Origin: Hevea brasiliensis
Taxonomy: Eukaryota; Streptophyta; Magnoliopsida; Malpighiales; Euphorbiaceae
Direction of reading: 5' to 3'
Assembly: GCF_030052815.1 (NCBI RefSeq)
Contig: NC_079510.1
Span: 42,347,566-42,411,565, forward strand
Length of the DNA: 64,000 nucleotides
Part shown: positions 33,501-48,351 of the stretch, in pieces
How the letters are laid out: each line of letters begins with the position of its first letter
Numbering within the stretch: the stretch's first letter is position 1
Program-made: the position numbers and the translations under genes
Notes under the pieces: generated by a model
Databases searched by the model: none
The model's input: the letters and a program-made list of their open reading frames with translations, nothing else
What the model was told of the DNA's origin: nothing

Positions 33501-36500
33501 CAACCCTTGAATAAGCAACATTCAAAGTTATTTTGATTGTACCCTAACTTCAAATCAGCAGAAATATTTACAAAATGCAGAAAAAGTGGAGATTATTGTG
33601 ATCTAGCTGTTGTAAATTGTCCACTAGATTTAAGGTAGGGACTTCCCAGTTGTAAGAAAGAGATTACTTATCACGCCCCAACTTAAAAGAAACAGCATAA
33701 ATATATCTCAGCCATACAATATAACAACAACAACTCAGCCTAAATCCTAAATTAGTTGAGGTCGGATTTATGGATCTTTCTACGCCATTTAGCTCTATTT
33801 CAAATCAATACTAATACCCTCCGCGTCATTTTAGCTCTCCCCTTCAAACCAATAGGCATATGTGCATACCAATTATCCAGCAAATATCATGTTAATTTTA
33901 AATGCGCAACTCCAAAGAAAAATTCAACATTTACAACATCAGCAACACAAGGGAAAAGATGCCCCTTTTAAGTCAACTATCTTTGATCATATAATCAATA
34001 GTTTAAGCTACTAAAATCATATCTTCAACAATCAAATTTTCTCCCTCAACCAGAATTTACAGGTGCAGCAATCAAGGTTCAATTCCTTGTTTAAGCATTA
34101 AAAAACCATAGTTCTACTAAATTAGCAGGTTTCTCTACTGAAACAAACAACCAACTGAATTATAGTATATATATATTTGCTCAACACAAGAAAAAATAAA
34201 GCATGATGACCTTGTTATTCCGTGTTACACCAAAAGAAGTAGCCTGATACCGGAGAGTCTCACTCCCTGCCATTGCATCCAACTGTTCCTCTGTTAGGTT
34301 CTCGGTGTACTGAACATTAGCCATTTGTTGGATGAGCTCCTGATTAATCATAGAACTTCAGCTATTAATTACCAGCCGTTATCTTTAGTTAGAACTTATA
34401 AATCCAAAATAATAATACCTGCAGAAGAACAAGCTCAATTCCCTGACCCTTCTTAAGCTGGTTCACAAGATACTGGAAAAGACCCCTCAATTCCATAGAT
34501 GGATACTTCTTGCACCTGGAACCAAGAAAAATCATCTTCATAAAATTTCACGGAAATAGAAGTGACACTATCATTTAGAAAATTAAAAACACACTTTTCA
34601 AACTATATCTTTCAAATAAAATGCAAAAGAAAATATGAAAACACCAAACTTTCATTCATCTCTTGAACAAGTAAAGAAATCAATGCACCACATGACCGTA
34701 AGGAGCCTCTTAGCCTTATGTGCACATGATTTGATAATTGTGAGACCAAATTCAGAAGAAAAATTTCATCAGCAGCCAACAAAAAATGGCCCAAACTACA
34801 AAAATTTTCACATCAAGTCAACTCCACATAGAGAAACTATGACTAAGAATAACAAGCAAGCAATTTACGTATTATAAAGGATCAATAATGTTTAGTTAAG
34901 AACAGGTGATGTAGTTGATTGATAATTGGAAGGAATTGGAATCTTAGTTATTATGAAATAATCCAACAGGCGCAGGAACCTAAAAGTTGTTATAATTCTC
35001 CTAAGACAGTAAATTAATTCTCATAAACAATTACGACCTGTATGGTGGATTCATTAAAAAAGCAGCAGACTAGAAGATTGTTGTTTTCTGATCCAAATCC
35101 AATGTTTTATATTAATTCGGGGACTTAACACGCCCTGACAAGAAGGTTTATACTTTTTGCTAAAACCTAGACCTTAAAAAAACTCACTTTTTCAGATCAC
35201 TGTAAAGGTAAAGCTCATATTGGATCAAATTTAGAGATGACAATATGAAGATAGAAGTAAAGTTGCGCTTTGCTCATAACACTTCATTAACAAGTACCAA
35301 CACAAAATTCAGGCCCAAACATCCAAGGAGATCCAAACAAAGGTGGAAAATGCACTTGACAGATTTTATTTTGTCTATAAAATAGCCTATAGAAAATTTA
35401 TTGAGGCATACACACTAAATATAAGATGGAAGCAAAAAATAAAACAACAAATGAACCAACACAACCAAAAGGAACATTTTGTTTCGTGTGCATCCATTAT
35501 GCATATATTCACCTAGATGCAAGGTAATCAGACATCAAAATCTCATCCATATCGCCGATCAAAAATGGAAGGAAAAAGAAAATACAACTATAGACACAAA
35601 AAATGTAGTGTCACCAAATCAACATTTTAGGAAATACTCTCCATATAGATACAACAACATAACATGTGTAAGTTCATTGAAATCCCGCCATTGCTCAACC
35701 ACATTCTTCATTCCTCATCTGAAGCTCAAAGTTGTAAACCCCATGGTTATGTCACCAAAGCCTGAACTGACTCCATATCCTGAATTCAATATTTCCTCCA
35801 TAGCATGGTGAGCAAACAATGCCTCTCTTGCTAACATTCACAAAATACAACAAAGCCCACTAATTGCCAGGCTTAAAGATGTGTGAATTTCTCTTCATTG
35901 GGTGTTGAACCAAAAGATTACCCATTGTCCCATTCACAACCGTAAGGAAGACAATTGGCATATCAATCATACCATATAAACATTAACTATGCAGAGATAT
36001 CAAGCCCAAAACAATATTTTGGAAGTGCTACACTCAATGATTCATGGTAAAAGAACAGGACTTCTTTGACTGTAGCGGATATATGCCAGAATAGGAATAA
36101 AGAGAGAGCCACTAAAGACGTTTATTCATCAAGAACTGAATTTTGAATGACTACCAAAGAAACAGACAATTGGAAATGCATACTATATAGATTTGAAAGC
36201 ATATGCATTTACATATACACCTGTTCAAATGGAAAATATTGAGACGGATTATGCAATGAAAACAAATACCGTTGACCAAGAAAACCATGGAAAAGGATAA
36301 TTCCAAGGACACCAAGTGAGTGGTTCAGTGTTGCAAAAGATATTCAGGCCAAATGCCAGAGGAATGGCCAGAGAAAAATCAGCTGATGACAACCGAAAAG
36401 AACCTCTAAAATCCCTCAACAAGAAAGTTGATAAATTTCATCAGATAAGAAGAAGCATGAGCAAAAGCCAATTCTCACTTATTCATGGTAACCCTACCAT

Positions 36501-39500
36501 CAGAAAGGTGCACACAGTTGATGAACAAGTGAGCAATGACAGCAATCATCATCAGAGCTCAAAAGGGTAGGTCAATGTAATGATGCCTGCCATAAAACTT
36601 ATTTCTTCTATTCCAACTTAACTTCTTATACGTTGCTAAAAAAGTCAAAAAAAACCCAGTAAGATTGCAATAGCAGTCACCGCCATCCACACATGATTTT
36701 AACCCTGAATGAAGCCTCAGCGACAAATTAGTTCAGGTTGTCTACAAACTTCTTGCTCTGTCTGGGGAAAAATAGCTACAATCTGATTGATACTAAATCA
36801 TTTTTTCCGACTTTAATCCACATCATCTTTAGTCCACCCTCACCGTCCACTGTCCTACTACTTGAAACCACCAACTCCCGCACACCCAAGATTCAGTATA
36901 TGTATACGCTGAACATGCCACATCTATGAATTTTCCAACATATATACAATGTGCAGGACAAGCAGTTTTCATGGACTTTATCCCATCAATCTCATAATTT
37001 CACACATCCATCTTGATAACATTTTTAGCCAACCTCATTGGATAAACATGTCGTTTCCAGCTGTTCCTCTGAGGAATTACATGGGCCCATGTTCATATTC
37101 GGTCAATAGATAAAATAACCAAATGTCCTAAGTTGGTAAAACCCATAAAAAATACTTACTGACCAGTTATGCCTATACAAAGAAACCACATGCACACTAA
37201 ATTAGTAGTCAGCAAAAAACTCCAAATCATTTAATGAAAAAGCTATGACAAAAAAACATGACAATACATCCCAACCAAGTAATTTTGAACAAAGCACATA
37301 TTGATATCAGACATTTTTTCCCACAATTTACATGTGTTCAATGTTGAAGACATCTGACCACCATGCACATGGCATAATAATCAACACCAAAGAAGAACTA
37401 CCAAAAGAAAAAAAAAAAGAAAAAAAAAAGAAAAAAAAGAAAAAAAAAAGAGAAAAATTAAAATATAGAAACACAAACCAAACTTTTATGGACTCCAAGA
37501 AAAACTAGCCCAATGAATGCACAACTGAACAGCCCTGGCAACCATGAGAGCTTTGACATTATTTCTGAGCGTTGTGTCCACAGAAATTGATTTATTTCCA
37601 CAGATTGCATGCTATGCATCGCATTGCACAATGGTTACCCATAGAATTCCATTATGAAGGATTCCATTGCACCTTGAAGTACCCAAAAGCCACCATCAAA
37701 ACAAGATTATATTTAAACATCTCATGATAGATGAGTACCCATCTGCTGGATGTCTTGTGGGAAAATTATATTTAAACATCACATCTGACAAAAAATGTAT
37801 TTCTTGCAACATTCCAGCCACAAATACCAGGAAAGACACAAACTGAAACAAAAGCCAAGATGAAAGAACATGCTGACAGGAATCTACCAAACCCACAACC
37901 AAATGCCATCTAGTTTCAACCTCCCACCTAAATTTAAGCTCTTCAGATAGCCAGCAAATTAAGGTATCAATTTCATCGCACTACATGTCACCTGAAGAAT
38001 AATATCAAATTGCAAAGATCCACAGCTCCACTTCGAACCATTAATTAAAAATTCCCATCCCATTTGTATGATTCAAATTAAACACACTTCTCCACCGGTC
38101 TTCACAATGCCATCTATGTAAATGGCACCCAGCTTCCAAGTCGCAAGGCAAAGCATAACAGTTTTCCATAAATACCCTCTTTTGATCAGAAATCATCTTC
38201 CATCTAAGCAGGTCATAATCATCAATCTCATCTAAAAGATATTAATCCCCATTTCCCATTATGAAAAACTTGAAAAGGGAAAAAAGAATAGCACCTATAT
38301 GAAGTTTGATAATGGAATCCTTCCTAACCAATCCCCTCATTAGCACATCAGCCTATACTTGATTTCCAAAGTGATCTTTCACCTAGGTAGTCATGTTATA
38401 GAATCTCACTCCAACATTTTGAAACTGTCTTCCACATCTTTAAAAACAGTATATGTGAAACTTGAGAAAAGAATAGCATCACTGAGATGATATTCCTCTG
38501 ACAGCCCCTCCCCATCAGATATCATTTCCCATCCATTTGATTCAGTTTATTACAAAATCCCATGAAGTTTCTCCGATTGAAGCCTATTCAATTGCCAAGC
38601 CAAGAAGTTGAAACTAAGCCAAGCCAATCAGGACTAAGAGAAACCAGCAATGTCCCACAACACCTCAGCTCCAGTCATCCTGCTTTTGCCGAGTTAAATC
38701 TGCAACCCGGAAACTGAAGTAAAGCATCCCAAGAAATATCTAAAATTCTTAATAGAATCAAATTAATACTCAAGGTGACTACATATATTGGTAATCAATG
38801 CTTACAAGACTCAAACTACCCAGATGTCACAAGCAGATGTAGGACTAGAAGGCAGTGGGGAAAACCAGAAGACATATTTGCAGTAGAATGCTAGGTAAAA
38901 GACCAATTTAGTCCTGAACAATCACATTATTGCAAATATTGAACTACTAACCATGAGACAAAAAGGGTATATCACTAAAGGTAGTGTCAAAAGCCCAATA
39001 AATTATCATACCAACATGTTGGAGCAGAAATAACAACGTAGGATAAGCAATACAGAGTCCTGCAAATAAGAAAAGTAGACATACAGGTGACCCCAAAATG
39101 ACGCCAGTGATTGAAGCCAGTCTGACAAATTAAGGCCATCGTCTTTTAGTTTATCACGACCGCCTTGTGCCAGGCGCTCAATTACGACATATTCCAAGAT
39201 ATCATACTCGAGCTGTTCAGAAAAATATGCAATTAGTATTTGCAACAAACTAAAAAATAACATGTAAAGACAACCAAATAATCCAAATAATTCCACAATA
39301 CATTTTAAAAAGTTAAAAGAAGATTTTTTTTATAAAAATACATTGATGAAAAAAAAAAGATACCAGAAAAAGGGAACATAATAGCCAACAATGCTAGGAG
39401 AGCTTCTGCACTCACTATAATACTAAAATAACAACTGCTAACAAGTCACGATGAACCTGAAATCCAGTTACAACATGCAACTAAAAACATATAGCAATAT

Positions 39501-42500
39501 TGCTACATGATGCCATTCTTGAGCAGACAATGGTCCCTAGAGGTGTAAATGAACCCAGCCAAGCCAAATTTTGGCTTGCTCAAGCTTGGTTCGTTAATAT
39601 TGGTTCAGGCTCGAGCTCGAGCTCGGTTTGAGCTTTAACATTAAGGCTCGAGCTCGGCTCGTTTAAAACACTTTAAGTTCGAGTTTGATTCGAGTTCGAT
39701 TCATTTTAAGTTCGTTTATTATATTAACGAACTAAACTCGAGCTCCGCTTGTGTCAAGTTCAATAAACTATTAAAACGAACTCGAACGCAAGCTCGGTTC
39801 GAGTTCGATAAACTCAATCTCAAATTCGATAAGCTCAAACTCAAGCTCGACTGCTATTATACCTATTTTAACTCACAATTATTTTCATAATAAATTATTA
39901 CATAAGTCCATATTCATAATAATAGAAAATAATAAGAAAAACAATTTAAAACATATTGCAAGTTATTTTAAAATAACACAAATTACAACACCATCATAAT
40001 TCAAATGAAATTAATTATTCTTTATTCTTTCAATTCAAAATAACATAGTTTTAAATCAAAACTACGTAGTTTTAAAATTACATTATAAATTTTATGTAAT
40101 TATAATTAAATTGTTATTTTATTTTTCTAATGTTATTTTGATAAAATGCAATACTTTTTGCATTATTAATTAATTCATATTGTTAACAACTTTTATTAAT
40201 TTTTATATAAATATATAATAATTTGAGTTTTTTACTATTTTTATATTTAATTTATTTAAATAAGTTTAAAAAGATTAAATATATTAGATTATTTAATTTG
40301 TCAAATTATATTTGGTACCTTATTCCTTTTACCAATACTCTATTTAAGACATGAACAAATTAATTTGTATGGAATAAGTAGATAATTAATATTAAGTATA
40401 ATAGTAATTCTGAAAGCACGTATTTAAGTTATATATATGAAAGATGGACTAACGCTAAACTTAAACTTTAACCTTTTAAAGATTTACAGTTTAAAGAGAG
40501 AGATATTATAAAAATAGATACTAGGAAAATGATAGTATAGAGAGTAAAAATATATGAATAGATTAGTTAATATTAATAGAAAAAAATATGTGAGAGACTA
40601 TAAAGAGAGAGAAAGTAATAATAATGGTTAGATAAATTATTATTAAACTTAGAGTTTAATCTTTTAAAAGTTCAAAATATAGAGAAAAAGAGAAAGAGAG
40701 AAAGATGAATTCATGTTTTAAATCGTACGATTACCACCAAAACTGCATAATTAAGTTCTGATTTATTTAATACTTTAATACAGATAAAATAGCTCAAAAT
40801 AATCTTAATGCATTTAATATATATATATAATATTTTAAATTTATTTCTCATAAAAAATTATAAAAATTAGATTTAAAATACAAATAATTATATTTTATAA
40901 ATGCACTTTTTATTTTGATTATATCATAATCTTATATAATAATATAATATTTAATAATATATTATTTTATTATATTGGGATCCTATATTTAATATTCTGA
41001 TTTTATTTTTATACAAATTAACTTTATATAAAAAAATAAATTACAAATAACTATATTTTATATATTGATTATATTATAATTTTAAATAATAAATTTTTAC
41101 ATATTATTTTTAAAACAATCATAAATAAAATAAATATATTTACAACATTATAAATTACAATTATTAATATAAATATTTTTGTAAACGAGCTAGTTCATGA
41201 ACTTATGAACGAGCCTTAAAATGAGCCTATTTACGAACTTACTCACAAGCTAAATCACGAGTCTGTTTAACAAGCAGATCGCAAGCCTGTTCAACGAGTT
41301 AACTCACGAGCTTGTTCAACGAGCCAACTCACGAGCCTGTAAACAAGCCGAGCTCGAACTCAAGCTCGAGCTCGAGCCAAACATTGCTAAGTTCGAGTTC
41401 GGCTCATTTATTAAACAAGCCTAAAATTCGAGCCCAAGCTCGGCTCGTTTAGAAAATGAACCGAACTGAGCCGAGCCGAGATTAGCTCACGAGCGGCTTG
41501 GTTCATTTACACCCCTAATGGTCCCAGGCAGAACACGAACTGGCCAACAATTAATGATAAAAAAAGGATGATATCCTAAGCCTCCACAAATTTACAAGGG
41601 AGAGGATTCTTGGCTACAAAAGAGCCAGCATGCTAGCAAATTGCTATGAGAGCAAATTTGGCTATTTGCCTCTTCACCTTTTAAATACTCTGTCTCAAAA
41701 GGAACACCAATGCTTATCATATGTGCGTATATGTGTCTGGGTGTATGACCAGTGCTGTTTAAGACAGAAGTATGAGTGTCGGTGATGTAGAAGTAGGAAA
41801 TTTAGGGACCAAGAATCAAGAGAAACAAATTCTAAAATTGGGGGTGACACATTCTCAAAAAATTACTTTATTTGATTGTCAATAATTTCATGATAATAGT
41901 TCATAACCCTAATCACATTAGGATTAGAACCCCAATTCATCTCTAATTAGATATATTAAATAAGATAAATTTCCAAAATAAAGCACTAAATACTAAATCT
42001 AAAAGATTTCTTGAACAATAAAAACACTAAATTTCCTAATTTTACATTGAACATAACTCCTAATTCTAATCTTCCTATGCTACATTAGTTGGTTTTTTGT
42101 TTCTCAACTTCAGAAAACCAGAAGGAACACAAACACACATGCACATTAAAAATAGAAGAGGAAGTCTAAGAAGATGGGAAATTGAATCCATTATCAATCA
42201 TTCCAGTAATCTTTTATAATCTGATTAATGAGTTCAACACCGCAATTCACTATATCTACAAAGAAGCCCAATGACTCTATATTCAAGTTTTTTTTATGGC
42301 AGAAATGACACCAACTTTGGCAGATTGGAATTTCATGGGAAAATAAGAGATATTAGAAGTGGCAAAATACTTATGAACAAAACTCAATGATTGCAAATTC
42401 TAGTGCAAATTCCAAATGTTGCTCAAGAAGAAAATCATAAGGAACTGGAAAAGAAGAGGCTTACCTGTGTCAAATACTTGAAAGCATCCACAACAGGGGT

Positions 42501-44916
42501 GATCATATCCCGATATGCCTCAATCTGCAAACCAAATTCTCAGAAAATAAAATCCCCTTCACCAGGAAATTCAAAACTGTCAAAAGAAAAAATAAAATTA
42601 TTATTGCACCATATGCAACACCTGGTGAACAATTGTTCGAAGCACAGTCATTGGATTAGCATGAGCTAGTTTTGCAACCATCCGACCCAGCTGCTTCAAA
42701 TTTTCCTTCGCAAGCCTCTTTAAAATCCTTCTGGTGTCCAACTGCAAAATAAAATAGCGTCATCTATCAAGCACGGGAAAAAGAAAAAAACAAAAAAAAG
42801 GATATCACAAAGTTAACATACCAAGCTTGCAACAAATAACAGCAGAAGAGAGATATTTATTACATACTTTAGCTGTTTGTCTTGCAGCTAAAACCATTGG
42901 ATTCCGTTCATCATCTTTCTCCCATTCACCATATAAACGATAGCGCACCTAGACAAACAATATTCATCCAGCAAAACTACCAAGAAAGCCTCTAAAACAC
43001 TACAATTAGGAAGTATCAAACAATACCGATGTGAGACCAACCTCATATGGAAGCAGACTCATTACTTCCCAAATCTCCTGCCCAACTGCCGGATTTGCAG
43101 GTATCAACTGCAGAGAAGGAAGTAGGCAAGTCCCCAATGTTTCCTCTACCCTCAACCTAGCTTCCCTTAGGTGGGGACGACGGTTTCCTGTAATGACAGG
43201 TTCACCATTTGTAGCTCCATCACTGCTGCTTACAAGCTCAAGTGCAGACAAATAGTAACCTCTCAATACTCTACATATCTGTTCATGAAGAAACCAGATA
43301 TATTCAACTCTTGAGAGAATCATTAAAAAAAATTAAAAATTAAGAATAGAACAATTATGTCAAAAAAAGTGTATTTAATGAATATAAAGAAAATATGTAC
43401 CTTCTGCAGCAATATTGCATCACGGTAAAGATAAGGTCCAGTAGTCGCAAGCATCTGAAAAAGCTCTTTTGGAAGATCAATGAATGACCTATGGCCAAGA
43501 GAACTACTTGTGTCCATAGAATCAATACCAGCTCCTGAAGGAGACCCAAAATTTTGGAGATGTGATTGACGAATGATATCATATGCTGCTGAGATTGACT
43601 TTTCAATGAGCCTGAACATAAGCACATCAGTGTTATAAAAAATACTTAATCCACACATGCTACAGTGGTGCTAGCAAAGGGCTAAAAAGAATTTACAGTC
43701 CAGAAAATCCTTTCTAAGATTAATGTCTTAGATCCAAGTCAACAAAAGGTGACATGCTGATATTGGTGTGCATTCAAGAATCACGCATGCTCATGCTGTC
43801 ATGCAGATGTGACCATAGTCCATCAATTTACCTAAACAACCCATTGCATATTTGAACATGTGCCACTGGATTTAGTGGAGAGAGACGATCAAACAATATG
43901 TGAGCATGATACCTGAGAAAAGAGATGTCATTTAGAGCAAAATAACATATAAATAAAACACAAATCTCATTACGTAGGGCTATTAGTTTTTGCATGAGAA
44001 ACAATGCTTAGCCATAAAAATTAAAAAATTTAGGAAAAAAAAATAAGCAATGACAGAATATTCAAGCATTCTTTGAGAGGCAAAGGGTATACAACTATGA
44101 CCGGTAAACAGAACTCTCATAACACATATTTTGTATAGACCCATGACAATAAATAATTATAAGTAAATTGCCAAAGGAAAAATCTGCAGAGGGAAAAATG
44201 AAAAGACAAATCACAACAATGATTCCAGCATTCCTTGGGGAAAAAGGGCAGAATTCGCAAGAACTATGCATGAAACAGAACATTGATTATGCAATTTTTT
44301 TAATAACAATGAAAATCAATCAATAAATTAACTTAGCCTTTTGAAACTGACAAAAAGGTTCTCTGACAATGTGCAAAAAACAATTGAGCAAAAGCATATA
44401 TAGCTTTACATAAGCATGAGAAACTTCAACAAAAATTAAACATTGACTTGAAATCACAAAGAATGAGCAACCCACATAGAACAAATTGAATAGGGGAACA
44501 TGGGGTATAAATTCCTGATCACCAACCAATTACAACATCCTTGCACAAATTTGGACGTCAAAGAGGTTTTACACAAATCTTCTAAAAATGGAAGGCAAAT
44601 GGTGACAAAAGAAATATGCAAGAAACAGAAAGCCTGATAATAATATTTAATCAGAATCTCCATCACCAATGACTCAAATTTGATCCAACACAAATGCACA
44701 AATCCTGATCAAAATAATAATTATAAAAATAACAATGAGAATAACAATAATAACAACAACAACAATAATAATTATAATTAATGTGGAGAAGAAGCCTGAT
44801 AATAATATGTAATCAGAATCTCCATAACCAATGACTCAAAATTGATCCAACACAAAAGCACAAATCCTGATCAAAATAATAATTACAAAAATAACAATGA
44901 GAATAACAATAATAAT

Positions 44917-44949
<33 letters not shown>

Positions 44950-47653
44950 AACAACAATAATAATAATAATAATAATAATAATAATTAATGTGAAGAAGAA
45001 AACAGAAACTAAGTGCATACTGCATAATGATCATAAACGACAAACAAAAGCAACAGAGATTTTCTTAGCCATTTCAAAAAGTAAGAGTTTTAACACTAAA
45101 CCTACCAGTCATCCACCGAGAGAAAACCAGTAAGCAACCCCAAAGTTTGACTGCTTTCAAGCTCTGAGGACCTTTCGGTGACAGCCTCAGTTTCCATGTC
45201 AAAAGCGGCAAAAAGATCAATTGTCACATCTCCTTGTTTCTCATCATCCATGAGGTCCTTTCCAGTAGCAGCCAAATTTATTTTTCCAATTTTGTTAGCC
45301 TGCATAAATGGAACATGAAAACCCACACAAGCAAAATCTATAAGCATAAGACAGAAAATCAGAGAATATAAACACTCCTGATAATCAGGAAAAAAAAGCA
45401 TATCTTATATACATATAAACTGAACTCAGATATCAAAGGCAACAAATAATTATAGCAAGTATACTATTATATGAATATACCTCATCCAGTCGCTTGGAAG
45501 AAACAGCATTATAATGCTCAAAAGCCTCATCATCCCGAGGAAGTAGATGAGCATATCTGCAACAAATATGAATTTTTGATCAGGATAAAAAAAAGCTAAG
45601 AAACAGAAGGGGAAGGGGGAGAATCAAGTAAAACAGATACATAATTCTTAAGGGTGAAGCTATGGCCACAACCCAATTGGCTGTACCCAGAGACTATAAT
45701 AACTTTATTGACCATAGGATCCTCAAATTTCTACCTTGTACCTTTAAGCCTAAATTAGGATTCTCCTTTCGCATAACAAGAGAGCCAGATCCTCTCATGC
45801 AGCTCATTCTCATGTTATTCCAGTATTAACAATCACCAATGGTATCATTTAGGTCAATCACAGAGTGGCGTTCTGCTTTAAGGGTTTTCAGTAAGTTATT
45901 TCCTGGTATCCAACTACATTTGAGAGTTTTTACAATATTGACCTTTTACTTTTCATCTGTTTATCAATATTTATTTAGAGGACCTTATTCTCCTATTTAT
46001 ACTTAGTTCTTCTTAGTCTTATATTAACAAATTATTCTTGTATTTGATAAAACTTTCTTTAAAAATAAAAAAAGTTAGTTCTTCTTAGTCTTCTATTAAC
46101 AAATTATTCTTGTATTTGATAAAACTTTCTTTTAAAAGAAAAGGGTAGAAGCAACTTTTTGGTAAAGACTCTATACTCAGATGCTGTTTCCCATTTTATT
46201 TTTAAGATTTTGATTTATTGGTTAGCACTTTTTTGCTATGCAAACTGCCCTGGACTTCTTTGATACTATCACTTTTAAATGAAGGAACGGTACCAATAGG
46301 GTCACCATGACTCCCTTGCCAACACCTAGTAGCAAGTAATAACCATATGAATATTTCAAAATAGCACTGGATGGTAACATTCATGAACATTGTGTCTAGA
46401 ACGACTGAACAAATAGTAACTACAGAAGTCCCTAGAAGAGTACATAAATAACGATTTAGTGAATATAACAAGTCAATTAAGTGCTTGTTTGGCATTGAAG
46501 TTGGAGAGTCAAAACTGCTTTTCAAGAAAAAAGCAATATTTTAGTGTCTGTTTGGCATTGAATTAGGGAGGCCAAAACTACTTTTCTGAATAAAAGCACC
46601 ATTTTAGATACTATTGAGAAAAGCAAATTGAAAAAAGCTAATTTGTTGTTTTAGCGTTCTTATGACTAAAACTTATCAAATTTAGTTTTAAATTATTTTT
46701 TAATACTCTATAACTAGTATATTTAAAAAAGTGATTTTCTCAACAGTAATTCCAACAATAATGCCAAACAGGCCCTTAGATGCTATTAAAAAAAACAATT
46801 TGAAAAATGTAGCTTTATTATTTTACTGTTCTTATGACTAAAACTTATCAAATTTAATTTTAAATTATTTTTTAATACTCTCTAACTAGTATATTAAAAA
46901 AGTGTTTTTGTTAATAGTAGCTCCAACAACAGTGCCAAACAGGCCCTAAGTTAACATTGCAAATGTTATATTGCAGTGCAAGAATAGATTATGTCGTCAC
47001 CATAAGAAACTGAATTCTTATTCAACATTTGGTGATTATGCAGTCCATTAAAACAGATACCATAAATATGAATTCTTAATTCACAATCACAACAAATTAA
47101 GATTTACACACCTTCAACCTGGCCTAATCTGAAAGTTCACATCATGATGGTAACAGCTCAGTTAAAGCATTGCTAACAACTATAAGTTCTTCACAACCTC
47201 AAACCAAAACAATATAAAAGGAGTTGAAGCAAGCAACTCTAACCAATAAAAAGAAGACAATATAGCTTGAGAAGAGCACTCACATGCTATCAAGATCAAT
47301 GAAGTCTTCCTTCACCAACAAAGCTGTAAGCTTATAGAGCCCAAATGGTACAGGACTATTTACTTCCATCCGCTGATAATATTGAAACTTAAAACCAAGA
47401 ATTTGGGATGCATGTGACTGAAAAATTTTTTAGAAAAAAGAAGTATGAGCAAACAAATGGTTTGTTATAACTTCAATATAAACAAATCACAGATGCTAAT
47501 CTCCTTAGCCATAATGTAACACACCTTGGGAAAGATAGGAATCAACTCCAAGAAGATAGTGTTGTCAGGCTGAAGTTCAAAACAGTCTAAAACCTGATTG
47601 TTAGAACAATGGCAACCAGAAATTAACCTTGGATCATCAAAATTCTTAATAAC

Positions 47654-47687
<34 letters not shown>

Positions 47688-48311
47688 GAATAACAACTAG
47701 AGATAACTTACGATATCAAAGACACGGTTTGGGTCCAGATCAAAATGCCCAATTAATGACTGCAGAGATTGCATTAGTCAGAAAAGAGTGGAAGAAATAA
47801 GATAGACGTGTTGGACAAAAGCTCAACTCAGAAGTCAGAACCTTAAGGATGCCTATTGTTGCCGCTGATGCATTTTCAGTTGTATCTTCATAACCTCGAC
47901 AAAGAAGGGTAACCTGCAGAAATATTAAATTCTGTTGGTTACATGCAATTTTATATTTTATTTATGGCCATTGAAAAACTATATTATGATATCTCTGTTA
48001 CATCAATGTGCTGTTCAAAATAAAATTATATAAGATTCTTAATCAACAAACTTCTCAAAATTATATATGCCTTGTAAACAATATAATATCTTTGGAAGAA
48101 TGAAATAACAAAGTTCAAAAAGGTATCACAGCATTAAAATGAGAAGTAATGAAATTTAATGTTGCTTCCACTGTAGAGGGAAAAAAATAAAACAATAAAA
48201 ATTAACCCCTTGCACCATAAGTTATAGACGGCAATCTAATAACTAAGGTTTGGCACCAAAAAAAAAAATTTTAAGCAAGTATGTATATAAACAGAGATGG
48301 GAGGAGGTGGG

Positions 48312-48351
<40 letters not shown>

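Noticed and set aside
44813..45133. Frames of poly-Thr/Ile or poly-Val/Ile/Cys
   Set aside because: Translation of AAC/AAT repeats in a THO2 intron.
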